A DNA stretch of 64,000 bases from Tilletiaria anomala UBC 951 (lineage: Eukaryota > Basidiomycota > Exobasidiomycetes > Georgefischeriales > Tilletiariaceae). Of the stretch, positions 23,596 to 35,075 are shown one piece after another (position 1 is the first letter of the stretch; every line of letters starts with the position of its first letter). The translations under genes and the position numbers were made by a program. The notes under the pieces are model-generated. The model was not told where the DNA came from. It was given only the letters and a program-made list of their open reading frames with translations, and made no database searches. The DNA is taken from positions 84,878-148,877 of the forward strand of contig NW_013546985.1 in assembly GCF_000711695.1 (NCBI RefSeq), in the 5' to 3' direction.

Positions 23596-24700
23596 ATGGC
23601 GGATCGCAAGTCGGGTCCGTCTGCTTTTGCTAGCGACCCTCTACCCACGCTTGACCACCTCGTACACAAGGTCAACCCAGGGCAGCTGGAGCGCGCCATT
23701 TCAGTGTTCTCAGTGCTCGGCTTTACGGTCAAAAGGGGCGGTAAACATGCTAATGGGCTGACGGCAAATGCGCTCATCACCTTCCCTGATGGGGTATATC
23801 TCGAGATTATCGCTTTCCAGGAGCATCCCATCGCTGCTACCGGCGAGCTGCAAGCGCAGTTTGAAACAAGACGGCGCAAGCACCCCTGGTGGAGGAATAG
23901 CGCGGGGTGGATCAACTGGGCTCTGCTTGGCGGTGCAGAGAATGGGCAGACGGCTGAAATCAATCAGCGCGCCGAACAAATCGGCGTTCAGATGCGGTAC
24001 AGCGCTCCGATAGCGGCAGGCCGTACCACCACCGAGGGCAAGAAGCTCGAGTGGAAGATCAGCGTGCCAGAAGGCAATGTCCCACGGTCAGCAGTACCGT
24101 TTTTGTGTGAGGACGCCACTCCAAGGACTTGGAGAGGTGAGAACACGCTCGTATCACCAGCTTTGGCCGTGGAAAAACGCTCATAAATGGGCCGTCTCCC
24201 TTCCTAGTCCCTCCGCCGGATCCTCCCCACCGCAATCGCAGCAGCGGAATTTCGGCCCTGACGATCCTATATCCGCCTGGCGAAGACTCCCAGACTTTTT
24301 CCCTGCAGAACTTGGCAATAGTACTGGGCGAAAAGTTCACGCGCCATGTCACGCCAACGCAACCTTCGCTGCCCGTGACAACGCTTGACCTCAGTGTTGG
24401 TACGCCTGCTGGCGATCGAATACCAGTCCACGTGCGCGTCGCGGATGATCCTAGCGAACTCAAATGGGTCGCAGAGAACGGTGCTGGGTTGTTCGAAGTT
24501 GAGATTCGAGGTCAGTAGGCGGTGGTCTCGCAAATGATGAACCCGAACCACAAGCGTGCAACTTTCGTGCTGACGGTCGATCCTTGCCAGTCGCCGCGGA
24601 TCAGCTGCCGTCTTCGGCGCCGCCTGACGGGCTAGAGCAAACTACACAAGACGAGCACTGGGGACGAATTCGTCTCCACCCCGTCTTCAATCAAGCCTGA
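23596..24700 (+). CDS. Glyoxalase-like domain protein
   Basis: Exons are 23596-24136, 24208-24510 and 24591-24700, encoding 317 aa. Introns are 71 and 80 nt. Without intron 2 (GTCAGT...CTGAC...CCAG) the frame would stop at 24518. With it, the protein continues to a plausible end (RIRLHPVFNQA). The N-terminus reads LDHLVHKVNPGQLERAISVFSVLGFTV, then ALITFPDGVYLEIIAF, and later PFLCEDATPRTWR. This is the pattern of fungal glyoxalase-like (vicinal oxygen chelate fold) proteins. Candidate metal ligands are the His of LDHLVHK and the Glu of YLEI. Members are soluble and mostly uncharacterised; a substrate cannot be given. The ATG at 23596 is the only one before the conserved LDHLVH block. Confidence 0.85.
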
Positions 24701-24881
24701 TGTTGTTTGCATCACTTGCTAAAGAAAGGCGGCGGGCGTGTATTATTGCGCGCGAAAAGTACATATATGATGGCGAAGCGAAGTTGATGTCATTCCCGTT
24801 CCATTTCGATGACCCAAAAAAGTGACGGTGGAAGCGTATAGCTAACTATATCTTAGTTTCAAAAAACAAAAGATATGCAAA

Positions 24882-25911
24882 CTAAGAGCCATCGTCGTCG
24901 TCGGCCACTTTCACCATTGTGACGCCTTGCAGCACGCCAACTGTTAGCGGCGCAATCTGTGAGAACACGCCCTTGGTCACGTCCATGTGGTTCGGACCGC
25001 AGCTCGCGCACCAGTCGCGAATCGTGACGACGACGCTGTTGCCGTCCTTTGTCACGCGCACGCGGTCGCCGCAAGAGCCAACCTTGGAAGAGGAGGCGGA
25101 CACAGCGCCTACCAGCGATGAATCAGTTGGATCTGGGCCACCGCATGCCTGTGATGCATAGAAAGCAGCGGTCACATGAGGATGTAGTAAGATTTGAAGA
25201 CACGGACCGATTTTCACTTACCGGGTTGAGCAGATCTTTCCCCGAGTACCAGGTTAGCATGCCGCTCATTGTGAGCACTTGTGGTTGACCTGAGGAGCTA
25301 CCGCTATCACTTCCGTTGCCTTCGGCCGCAAGCAGATTCTTCCGCTGAACGTTGAACGCTTTGCTGCGATTAGTGTTGCTGCTGGCATTGGCCTTCGTAG
25401 CCTTGGAGCTGGAGCGGCCGTTGCCGTGGCTTTTGCGATGCGCCTGCTTACGATGGTGGCTGCGCAAGGAAAGCACCTTGAGTGGGTCTTGGTGTCCGTT
25501 TCGGTGCGGGATCGCTTGGTTGTAACGCAAGATGGCATCTGGGCCATCTGCTGTCATCCTTTTGGAGCCAGCTGGCTTTGCTGCCTTGATTTCTTTCGCA
25601 GCATTTTTTATCGCTGCAGATGCCGACCTGTTATTCGTCAGAGGCGGCCCAGAGGCTGGTACCGTATCGGGATCAGGCGTCGTGGGCCACTCTGGCGTGT
25701 TGAATGTTGCTGCCGCCGATGCAGCAGCTGCCATTACTGGGACCGAGGAGGTCGGCGGCACTGAGGATGCATCTGCGACGGCGCCGGCTCGAGCAAGCCA
25801 GGGCAGCTCCGTCGCTGTTACCATGCGTTGCGTGGATGCGACAGCCAGGAGAGCGCAGAGCAGCACCGACTGGCGATAAGAGCGAAGGATGGATTCTCCT
25901 GAGAGACGCAT
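24882..25911 (-). CDS. Secreted double-psi beta-barrel (RlpA/expansin-like) protein
   Basis: Minus-strand exons are 25911-25222 and 25148-24882, encoding 318 aa, with a 73-nt intron inside the domain. The start MRLSGESILRSYRQ is followed by a hydrophobic stretch (SVLLCALLAVAS), a likely signal peptide. Residues about 40-110 are Ala/Pro/Ser rich. Residues 110-190 are strongly basic (Lys, Arg, His), with a KR dibasic site at 117-118 that could be cut by Kex2. The barrel spans about 213-315: GMLTWYSGKDLLNP|ACGGPD, then IRDWCASCGPNHMDVTKGVFSQIA. It has the paired Cys of barwin-like folds and the Asp of the catalytic-like loop. Fungal members act at the cell wall or apoplast, usually without known enzyme activity. 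The long basic region before the barrel is unusual. Confidence 0.88.
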
Positions 25912-26980
25912 CTCGAAAGGGGGACCAAAGCAGTGGATGGGCCCTACGAGTGAGGACAAATCGGAAGCCAGCCGATGAGAAGCGCTTCAAGCGCTGATTC
26001 AGAAGGTGATGCTTGAGGCCCTGCCTTGCTGTGATCGTAGAAGAAATATAAGCGGATGCCGGATCCTGCTACTTGAAAGAAACGAAGGAGGGAGGGCTCG
26101 TTTGCACACCAGTCAATGGCGTTGCACGAATACGCGCAAGGTTGGTAGGGATGGATGAGAAGGGGACATCAAGGGTGGATAGGGGCGAGAGGGTCAGATA
26201 GCAAGGCTATATACTCATGCGAGATTGGTGAAAGAGGGAGCACTTGTAAGCACATCCTAGGATCCTATGAAGCTGCCAGGCAAGGTTGGGGGGCAGCTAG
26301 TCGGCCAGACCGCATGACACCTCGGCGCTGAATGTTAGTCGGCTGGAAGGGAGAATCGATGCTCGGCGGCACAAAGCGTTGATCAGTAGCCGTGTCATTT
26401 GATGGCAATGAAGAAAAAGAGCAGCATTTTGATCCACCGGTGCGGCTAGTCGACTAAGCGATGAGGCTATCGCTTTTCGTGTCAAACAGTGACGAGCTCA
26501 TGGTGACAACGAAAGCAAGCTGCACGTCGATGAGAGAGAGTACGTGGGTGGTGAGGGCGTTGGAGTTCGACCATTGTCGGGTCTCGTTGTTGGTCAGTTG
26601 ACTGGCGCGACGCGTCGCGTCCTCAACAGCTTGAGCAGATGGCGGAAGCAGCGTTCTTGCGCGGTATTACCGCTGCCGAGCGTGGCCATGAGCGCGTATG
26701 CCGCAGTCGATTCAGCCCGTCCGGTGCAACGCTGCGCATGCACCTTTGGGCGCGAGTGGCGGCGAGCCACCCACCCACTGGTGGACCGCGCAGCACTGCG
26801 GCAGTGTGCACTGTGGGCAGCCTCAGCCAGCTGCTTGCCACAAATCCATTCAGTCGTACATTGTATGAACACGTAGCTTGGTATGTTAGCTTCTTCTTCG
26901 CTAGGCAGGCCCTTTACCTCATCTCCTTCCCGTACGCAACAACATTTGCCTGCCGCCTCACCCCGCTCAACGTCAGCAAG
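25912..26980. other. Divergent promoter region (DPBB protein / RPL12)
   Basis: No gene is seen in this 1069 bp. The right end, directly before the RPL12 ATG, is pyrimidine-rich (about 26890-26970), as expected for a ribosomal protein leader. No TATA box stands out. Confidence 0.4.
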
Positions 26981-28342
26981 ATGGCGCCCAAGATCGACCC
27001 CAATGAGATCAAGATCATCTACCTCCGTGCCACCGGTGGTGAAGTAGGTGCCTCATCGGCACTTGCCCCCAAGATCGGTCCCCTCGGTCTGGTGAGCATC
27101 ATTCCCACCTCTGCCCTCTCTCTTTGCCTTGTCTCCGAGCAATCTGGAGTGGTCGTTGCGATGGTCTGGTTGCCATCTCAACCTGAGTAACATTGGCTTG
27201 ATTAAGAGGTTCGGCAACACTGGAGAGGCGGATGACGACGGAAAGCACGTCGCCTACAAGTCAAGCAGGACGCTAGAATGAGGCTCGGCTGAGATATCTG
27301 CACATTTGTGCGAAGGCTACCAATTGGGATGGCTGCTTCCCATTCCCGTTGGCTTCTCATCAAGGACGAGAAGACGGTGCTGGCGCTACTGTGTGCGTTG
27401 GACGATAGACCTTCGACAAGCCAAGCGTGATTCCGTGCGATCTTGGCGATTGCACCGCGGCACGGCAGTTGCATGCTTCTGCTAGCTCTGGGGCATAATC
27501 TGGGAAGGTGGTGCAAAATGGGCAGTTCGTGTGTCAGACGCATTGCATTCTGCTGGCACCCAGCCCTATGCGTAAAATGGCCATGCAGGCTGGCCGGATC
27601 ATGGATGCTGAAGGTGCTGGCCATGCTTCTTCAACGGCCATAGAGTTATGAGGTGCAGGGCATGCGAAGGAATTGGCAAGCCACAGGGAGCAGAAGTATC
27701 GCTCAGCCAAACACATCATGAGGTGCAAGACTCGGCGTCTGTTGCGTTTGCGGCGGGAAAAGATGCAGAACGGCGCAGCAGGGCAATGATAGCCTCCGAG
27801 ACCTTCCGAACACTGTTCACGTTGTTACACCCATTAAAATTCAGCAGCTGACCAGCCGATCATCTTTCTATTCAACAGTCGCCAAAGAAGGTCGGCGAAG
27901 ACATCGCAAAGGCTACCGGTGACTGGAAGGGTCTGCGCGTGACGGTCAAGCTGACGGTTCAGAACCGTCAAGCAGCGGTCTCGGTCGTTCCCTCTGCCTC
28001 GTCGCTGGTCATCCGTGCGCTCAAGGAGCCCCCGCGTGACCGCAAGAAGGAGAAGAACATTAAGCACGGCGGCAACATTCCATTTGACGAGATTGTCGAG
28101 ATTGCGCGCACCATGAAGCCGAAATCGTTCGCAAAGAACCTCGAGGGTTGTGTCAAGGAGATTCTCGGTACCTGCCAGAGCGTTGGGTGCCGTGTCGACA
28201 AGCAGCGTGAGTTAAACCTGCACCTGTAAAGCTTTAAAGTGATTCTTTTGGCCTGACTTGTGTCATCTATCTTCCCTTTCCAGCACCGCACGACGTCATT
28301 GACGCGATCAACAGTGGCGAGCGAGAGGTCCCAGAGGAGTAA
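26981..28342 (+). CDS. RPL12: 60S ribosomal protein L12 (uL11)
   Basis: Exons are 26981-27091, 27879-28206 and 28284-28342, encoding 165 aa, the exact family length. The sequence [26 protein letters not shown], then [26 protein letters not shown], is diagnostic. Both joins fall at conserved positions and keep frame. uL11 forms the base of the ribosomal stalk with P0, contacts the GTPase-associated rRNA, and helps recruit elongation factors in the cytoplasm. Intron 2 is an ordinary 77 nt. Intron 1 is 787 nt, about ten times the typical length here, yet it ends with a normal CTGAC branch site and ACAG acceptor. That intron may carry regulatory or RNA content. Confidence 0.97.
27092..27878 (+). 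other. 787-nt intron 1 of RPL12
   Basis: The donor is GTGAGC after GPLGL, the branch site CTGAC is near 27849, and the acceptor AACAG ends at 27878. It has no credible coding frame. A box C-like sequence (GGATGACGA, near 27229) and a box D-like CTGA (near 27292) occur about 60 nt apart, but box C is one base off consensus and no terminal stem is convincing. An intronic snoRNA is possible but not shown. Confidence 0.7.
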
Positions 28343-30198
28343 ATGTGGTGCATGCATTTGCCACTGTCACGAAACTCCTATCACCCGCCCCATTTTCCCC
28401 ATTGGCGCCGCCTCTACCTCCTCTTCACTGTACTCTATGAACACAGGCAAAGCTTCGCATACGCACATATCCGCGACGCTGGTGGCTACACTGGTTTCTT
28501 AGAGGGGTCATTCTACCAGCCAGCTGCTGGCTTTTGCACGCATGCTTCACGGAGGCCAGTGCAGGGCAGGAGGACAGTCGTATTGGAGGGTCAGCAGCGG
28601 TAACCGCCCTGCATCGCTCAATCGCCACTCAGGTCTGGCTTGGGCGATTCATGTCAGGCGGGGATGAATGCGGTGTCAAGCCTTCCAAACCTGAGAAGCG
28701 AAAGAGAACCTCTTTGTATTCATTTTGGCTTGGGTTTGCACGTGAAAGACAGGTTCGTTTCGGTTCAGACGCCGACCTCCGCACATACACGTTGACCTCA
28801 CCGAACTTTCGACCTGTTAGAGGAGGCCCTGTGATGGGATACAGAGCTGCGAGTTCTCAAATTTCATATCTACAGATTCGAGCACACTTTTTTGCGAATT
28901 GCGGGATTGCTTCTCCACCCACATGGAGGTCGCCGCGGGAATACAGTCCTTATGGGCAATGACGATTGACACGAACTCCTCTTTGCGAAGCACTATTGAT
29001 ATATTGGAGAGAGTTACACATCGGAGACTACAGGCGGGATGTGGTGCATTTGCGTGGGCGGGCTTGATCGTTTTGTGTGGCTTCAAGCCTGTGTGATAAT
29101 GATTCGTCACCTTCCGAGTGCCGGCGATGCCTGTGGGATGCTTTGAGTCTTGGGATGGTGTCGAGCAGATCCGATGAGATTGACTGCTCTGAAATGCGAT
29201 TCGAATCTTTGTTCAGCGTGAAGGCTGTCTATCGCCCATGCACCTCTCCTCTTTCGACTCGTGCATGTGCCAACTGCCTCCCTGGCTCCTCGCAGGAAGA
29301 GCAGGCATCTGGAGCATTGTACGCACAACGACGACAAGGAAGGCCTGGAGAGGGGAGGGTGAAGATACTCGAGTTATACTACAAGTTCTTTGTAGCTGCT
29401 GGGGCGCGGAGAAATCGGCGGAGTGGATTTACATGTGGTGGACGCGGCAGGGGACGGAACGGGGAGCGACCCTTTTTCTCAGGCTGTCAAACCCCTCTCG
29501 TCTTCTTTTTTCGTTGGGAGAATTGCGGCGGAGCGACGCGTGCCCGAGAATGCAGAGAGCCCGAATCTGCTGAGCGGGGGACCTGACGGACTGGTTTGCG
29601 AGAATGCTGCAGGGCTGAGCTAGCAAGGGGGGCGTCATGTGCAGGGCATATATGGGTACGTACCGCCGGGCAGACCACACTGGTACAGTGCTCTCCTCCT
29701 CTTTCCTCCTCACCAGCCTGTTCCCTTTCTGCTCGCTCCCATTCACTCGCCGTGTATTCATCATTATGCTCTATCGTTGGTGGGGAGGATAATGGGAGCC
29801 GTGCTCAGCGATAGGATAAGCATGCACATCCTCGGATACGTGCACATCCCCATCCTCGCGCCCGTCGTCGAGGCGTCGACTCGTAGAGCAAGCCAACAGT
29901 CCCTCTCGCACACACTATTCCGCGCTGGAGGTGGTGGTTGGAGGTGGACTTGACGTCGTTTCCATTGCGCTCACCCACACGCATCCAGGTCATCAGCTGC
30001 TCTAGCTCTTCCCGCCGTATCAATTCTTGGTGACCACGGCGACTGCAGCAACCAAAAGTAGGAAAACAGCTGGGATCGCCTCTCCTGGTCCTTCACTTGA
30101 CTCAGGAGAGACGGATTGGGAGAAGAGGTTTCTCGTGAGTCGTGGCGACCCTCGGAACGCGACAAGCTGATTAGCCCAGCATTCATCGCCGAGTCGTC
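28343..30198. other. 1.86 kb intergenic region between RPL12 and the MGA2/SPT23-like gene
   Basis: Several frames of 110-170 codons exist, but they have mixed composition and no recognisable domain, and I reject them. The right half probably holds the promoter and a long leader of the 30199 gene, with pyrimidine-rich sequence near 29695-29740. No RNA gene was identified. Confidence 0.45.
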
Positions 30199-33100
30199 AT
30201 GGAATCTGTACTACAAGCGCACGGCATGCCACCGTCTGCCCCTGCTCAAGCGCAAGCTTCGCACAGTGAAGCAAGTCCTGAGCGTTCGAGTAGCCGCGGA
30301 AGCACTACCAGCAGCAGCAGCTACTACCGGGGTGGCCAGCACAAGGGTCGAGAATCTTCCCCGCCCGGTTTGACAAACAGCACCCCTTCGCCTTCCTCTT
30401 CCACTTCCATCGATGACGAGAACAGAGACTCGGCAGCTGTAGGCGAGTGTCACCTGCAGCATCATCATCCGTCCTTCGAGCATGATCTGGCCGCTGCGAG
30501 CAAGGTAGCTGCGCAGCAAGGCTTGCGGGACGCGCTGGCCAACGCGCAGGAGTGGCATCAGATGGATTATACCCAGCTTGCGACTGCAGGCATGCAGGAA
30601 TCCCTTCTGCATTCCAAGGAGGAGCAACAGGGAGGTGATGCCATGTTTGAAGAGATGATCGCGTCCGACAGCTTTGAGTACGTGCGCGCCTTATCGATCG
30701 TTTACTCTGCAGTTCGCTGACATTTTCTCTCCTCTCCCTTCTTATAAAAGTGGGCCTTCTGCAGCGGCTTCGGACTTTGCGAGCCCAGGCACTGCTTCGA
30801 CCTCCGCTGCGATGGCAGTTTCTACCGCACCGCAGCAGCAGTACAGCGTGCAGAGCATCTCGAGCAATCCGTATTCCACACAGCCTACACCGGCCACGGA
30901 GACGTCACCAGCATTTACGCAGCCCCACCCTTCCTCGCACACGCCTCCGTCAGCGGCGCTCATGTCTGCACCGCACTCGATGCTGGGTGTCAACGCGCAG
31001 TATGGCTCCGGCTCCCACTACAGCCACACGTGCGATGCGGACGTCGGCTACACCGCGCACTCGATCGTGCGTCCCAAGCGGTCCGAGCTGGCCGGCCTGC
31101 AGGTGCACGTGCACGGCGTCACGCTAAGCGGTGCAAAGAGCCGCGTCGAGACGCAGATCCGCATGCGTCTCGAGTTGGTGCGTCCCGTGCCGGACACCGC
31201 GGACGCACGCAAAGGCGAGGAGCCCGTCCCGCCCGGATCGATGGTCACGTCCGAGGCGGCGACCGCAACGGCTGCTGCGCGCTTCGGGCCGCCGTCGCGC
31301 TGGCAGCGCATCGGGACGTTCACCCACATCAAACTACCACCCATGACAGGCACGCGTCGCAAGTCGAAGAAGAACATCAAGTCGCCGCCGCAGGTCGACC
31401 CGGAAACGACGCTCTTCGTCGACGCCACAGTCGTGAACGCGACGCCGCCGCATGCACGCGTGTTCGTCTGCGACGGATGCCGCGCCCGTGAGCGCAAGCG
31501 CGTGCTGCGCACCAAGACAAGCAAGAAGGCCGCGGCAGAGGCCGCAGCCAAAGCAGCGGCCGAGGGCCGAGCCGAGGAGGCCGCAGCACTGCTGACACCT
31601 GACGGCGAGCCGCATCCATCGCCGGATGAGATGCGGGAGATGGGCATCGACCCGGCCGCGCCGGATGCGCTGGGGCGCGCCATCGCGCTGCTCGAGGACC
31701 GCGCCAAGAAGCGCGTCGTGCTCTTTAACACGGGCGACTACGTGGAGTTCGACAACGGCGAGGCCATCCTGCCGACACGCATTACGTGCTACTGCCGCCA
31801 TCACAAAGAGAAGGTCGGCTTCTGTATTATTTTCACTATGCGCGACTGGACCGGTGAGCTGCTCGCCACCGGCACCACGCCGCCCATCATGATCACCGAC
31901 GATCACAAGACCGTCACCGCGCAGGGGCACCCCATCTACAACAACGCCGCCGCGGCACAGCAGCCTGTGCCACTGCTGCGCGGCCTTGCCCTTCCGCCGC
32001 ATCCCCACAAGCCGCTGCAGATACAGCAGATGCAGATGCAAATGCAGATGCAGTCGCAGTCGGCAATCGCCGGTTTTGGTGCTCTCGGCTCGGTCGGGTC
32101 TGTCAAGCAGATTGGCGCTAGCGCCGCCGCGGGTGCGTGTGTAGGTACAGGTGCAGGGGTGGTATCTGGCACTCGCAGTCGCTCGCACACGGTCGATGCA
32201 GATGCCAGCGGCAAAGCGAGCTCGCCGCTAAACAGCAAACGCGCCAAGCCATACACCCGACGCCCTCCGTCTGCCACCACAGGCTTAAATGTCGGCCCCC
32301 AACCCGCGTCCTCCTCGCAACAATCGGCGGCGAATTCGCCCACGTCCGCCTTTGGTCTTGCCTCTGTCCCTGCGTCGGCGGCTACAGCGGCGATGACACG
32401 TGCTGGCTCGGTTTCGGGCCTCTCGCCTGCATCTGCTGCTGCAGAGTCGCCGACAAGCAATGCGCTATTCGACCATGCCAACGCCACAGCCGAAACGCTC
32501 GGGCGCTTGGTCGACGTCATGCGCCAGAACGCCGCCATCGAGGAGCAGTCCTGCTCGCAGTCTCGAGGCGCGAGTCCCAAGATTCGGCAGCAGGCCCAGC
32601 GGGCCGCTGGTCAGGTGCAAGGACAGGCGCAGCTGGTTCCGTATGCTGCCATGCAGGGCAGCTTGTCGCCTGACACTCTGCAGACGATGCCGCACAGCGA
32701 ACCGATGTTCGACTTTGACGAGTTCCTCACGGATGAGATGCCGATGTCTGGCATCCAGCAGCAGCATCAACCGCGGCATTCGGTCTTCCCGGGTGCAGCA
32801 GCTTCCACGCCTGCATCTGTTCCCGCTTCTACGCCCGCTTCCGTACCGTCTCTGGCGTTTGATTCGATCTACGATGCCATCATGAGCAGGAACGGTCCAC
32901 AGGACAGCAGCAGCAGTAGCAGCCACCAACAGGCCCCTGCGGCCCTGCCCAAGATCACTCGTCTCATTCCTGGCGAAGGCCCGACTGCCGGCGGGATTGA
33001 AGTCACCGTGCTGGGCGAGAACTTTGTCGAAGGCATCACCGCTATCTTCGGCGATAATCCCGCGATCAGCACTAAAGTCTGGGCGTCCAATACGCTCGTG

Positions 33101-34939
33101 TGCGTCCTGCCGCCTTCGGCCAGCCCCGGACCAGTCATTGTCAGCTTCAAGCTGCCCACGTATGGCCTGAGCAGCAACAATGACGGGAGCGCGCCTGGGG
33201 CTTCTTCCGCCATTGCCGGCACCACCAGTACCGGCAAGGGCTCTGCTGCAAACGGTTCTGCTACCGCCGTGACTCACGGCGCCAGCTCGCACATGGCCTT
33301 CTTCAATTACGTCGAAATGACGGATCGGTCCCTCATGGAGCTTGCATTGCAAGTTGTCGGCTTGCAAATGACGGGGCAGATGCAGTCCGCCCGCGATGTC
33401 GCCATGCGCGTCGTCGGCTCCGGGCACAGTCATGGTAATGGTGGCAACGGCGGTGGTGGCAATGATCAGCATCACGGTGGTCAGCAGGGCCACCAGCACC
33501 AGCAGTCGCTTCAAGATGCAGATATGCATTCGATGCTCACTGCAGCTGCTTCCATGCGTCGTATCCATGGTGGGGTGCACAGCTTCCAAGATAGCATCAT
33601 CACCTTCTTGACCGTCATGGATGTCGAAGCCGTTGCGCCGTCAACAACAAGTCGCACAGATGCCATCCGCTTGGCCAACCGCCAAGGACAGACGCTGCTG
33701 CACCTCGCCGTCATCCTCGGCTTCCAGCATTTGGTCGATGACCTGCTGCGTCGCGGTGCTCCTGTCAACGCTCGCGATTGCGGCGGCTTCACCGCTCTGC
33801 ACTTTGCTTGTCTGCACGGTCGCATGAGTATATCTAGGCGCCTGCTTGACCACCATGCCAGCGCGGATGTCGTCAACTTTGCTGGACGCACGCCGCTCGA
33901 CCTTGCTCGCGCGTACCAGCAGGACGACCTCGTCGACCTGATCGAAGGGCAGGACTCACTCGTCAGCACGCGTAGCGTGTCTGAGATCACGGACTCGGCG
34001 CTGTCCTTTGAGGCTTCGATCGAGGACGACGATCATCTGACGACTAGCAGCGCTGATGAGGGCGACGCTTCGAACGAAGACAGCGAGAGCGAAAGCGAAA
34101 GCGAGAGCGAGAGCGAAAGCGAAAGCGAGAGCGAGAGCGTTTCAGACGAAGGCAATGCTTCGAGGGCCGAACCTAAAGTGCGCTTTGAGTCTTCGCAGCA
34201 CGAAAAGGTGCACAAACACGCCGAGGCAGCTAGGGAGAAAGCGAGCAACTTGCTCGCTCCCGGCATCAATCGCTTCTTCACGAAGTCAGCTGATGGCTTT
34301 GACTGGTCGCATACCTTGTCCAGCATGCCCTCCGTACACATGCCCGCCGTGCCGGTCTTCCATCTGGCACTTCCAAATGCATCGGCTCTCGTTCCCTGGC
34401 CCACGCCGTCCTCACGTCGGGACGGCAAGGCTGCAGTCGAAGTCAGCCCGTCCGACAGCGAAGATGGCCATAGCAAGATGTACAGCCTTTGGAAGGCCCT
34501 GCTCGCCCCCACCAACCAGACCCCACCGCCGGCATACACAGCTGCAGTCAGTGAGCAGCCGTGCAGCGACAGGGGTGAAGGCTCGTCGACCGGTGCGGGC
34601 GCAGCTGTTTTCAGCACCGGGATCGAGGTCTCGACCATTGCTTCTTCACCGCACACTGCTAGCAGGACCGAAGGCGCAGTGCCGGAGCGGCGATCTGCGT
34701 CCTCTTCGACAGTTATGCGACGCAAAGCCGCAAAAGGTCCGACTCCTGCATCGGCAAACGCGACGGTGACTCCGCAACAGCGCACCGTCCACAAGCTCCG
34801 CGAAGACCGCATGCTTATGTGGTTCTGGCTTCCAGTCCTGCTCTTCTTCTCCATCATACTTCTCTTCTCGAGTAGCAGCTCGGTCCTCAGTCTGGCCGAT
34901 CTGATCAGCTACATTCCTTTATTGTCCAACTATGCCTGA
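30199..34939 (+). CDS. MGA2: Mga2/Spt23-type membrane-tethered transcription factor
   Basis: Exons are 30199-30677 and 30751-34939, encoding 1555 aa. The 73-nt intron has donor GTACGT; only this donor keeps frame (SF-D-GPSAAA). The conserved N-terminal Mga2/Spt23 region starts near residue 267 (LAGLQVHVHGVTLSG) and includes ARVFVCDGCRARERKR. An IPT/TIG domain follows at about 894-975 (ITRLIPGEGPTAGGIEVTV), then ankyrin repeats at about 1136-1230 (GQTLLHLAVILG, GGFTALHFACLHG), an acidic Ser-Glu repeat, a PPAY motif near 1419, and one membrane helix at about 1514-1535. In yeast these ER proteins are ubiquitinated by Rsp5, trimmed by the proteasome, released by Cdc48, and activate OLE1 when membranes are too saturated or oxygen is low. 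A single gene likely covers both paralogues. Confidence 0.93.
34081..34140 (+). repeat. Ser-Glu coding microsatellite
   Basis: An imperfect six-base repeat, AGCGAA/AGCGAG, encodes alternating Ser and Glu at about residues 1270-1290 of the Mga2/Spt23-like protein, between the ankyrin repeats and the membrane anchor. Variation in length would keep the reading frame. Confidence 0.85.
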
Positions 34940-35075
34940 GGGCTATAACTAGTTAACTCCCACTTCTTGTGTATTTTAATGTTTTCTTGCACCGTACCTG
35001 GCTGGCTTGTGAAGCTACAAGGAAGATATGCTTGCGAAGAAGAATCCAGCTTACGATACAGCAGTCTCCAATAAG

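Noticed and set aside
27229-27295. C/D box snoRNA in the RPL12 intron
   Set aside because: Box C differs from consensus and no terminal stem or guide match can be shown; kept only as a hint in the findings.
27286-27310. TPP riboswitch-like CTGAGA in the RPL12 intron
   Set aside because: The downstream conserved half of the aptamer is absent.
28534-29586. Plus-strand frames of 142 and 169 codons between RPL12 and the Mga2-like gene
   Set aside because: Mixed composition, no domain, overlapping frames on both strands; most likely leader or intergenic sequence.
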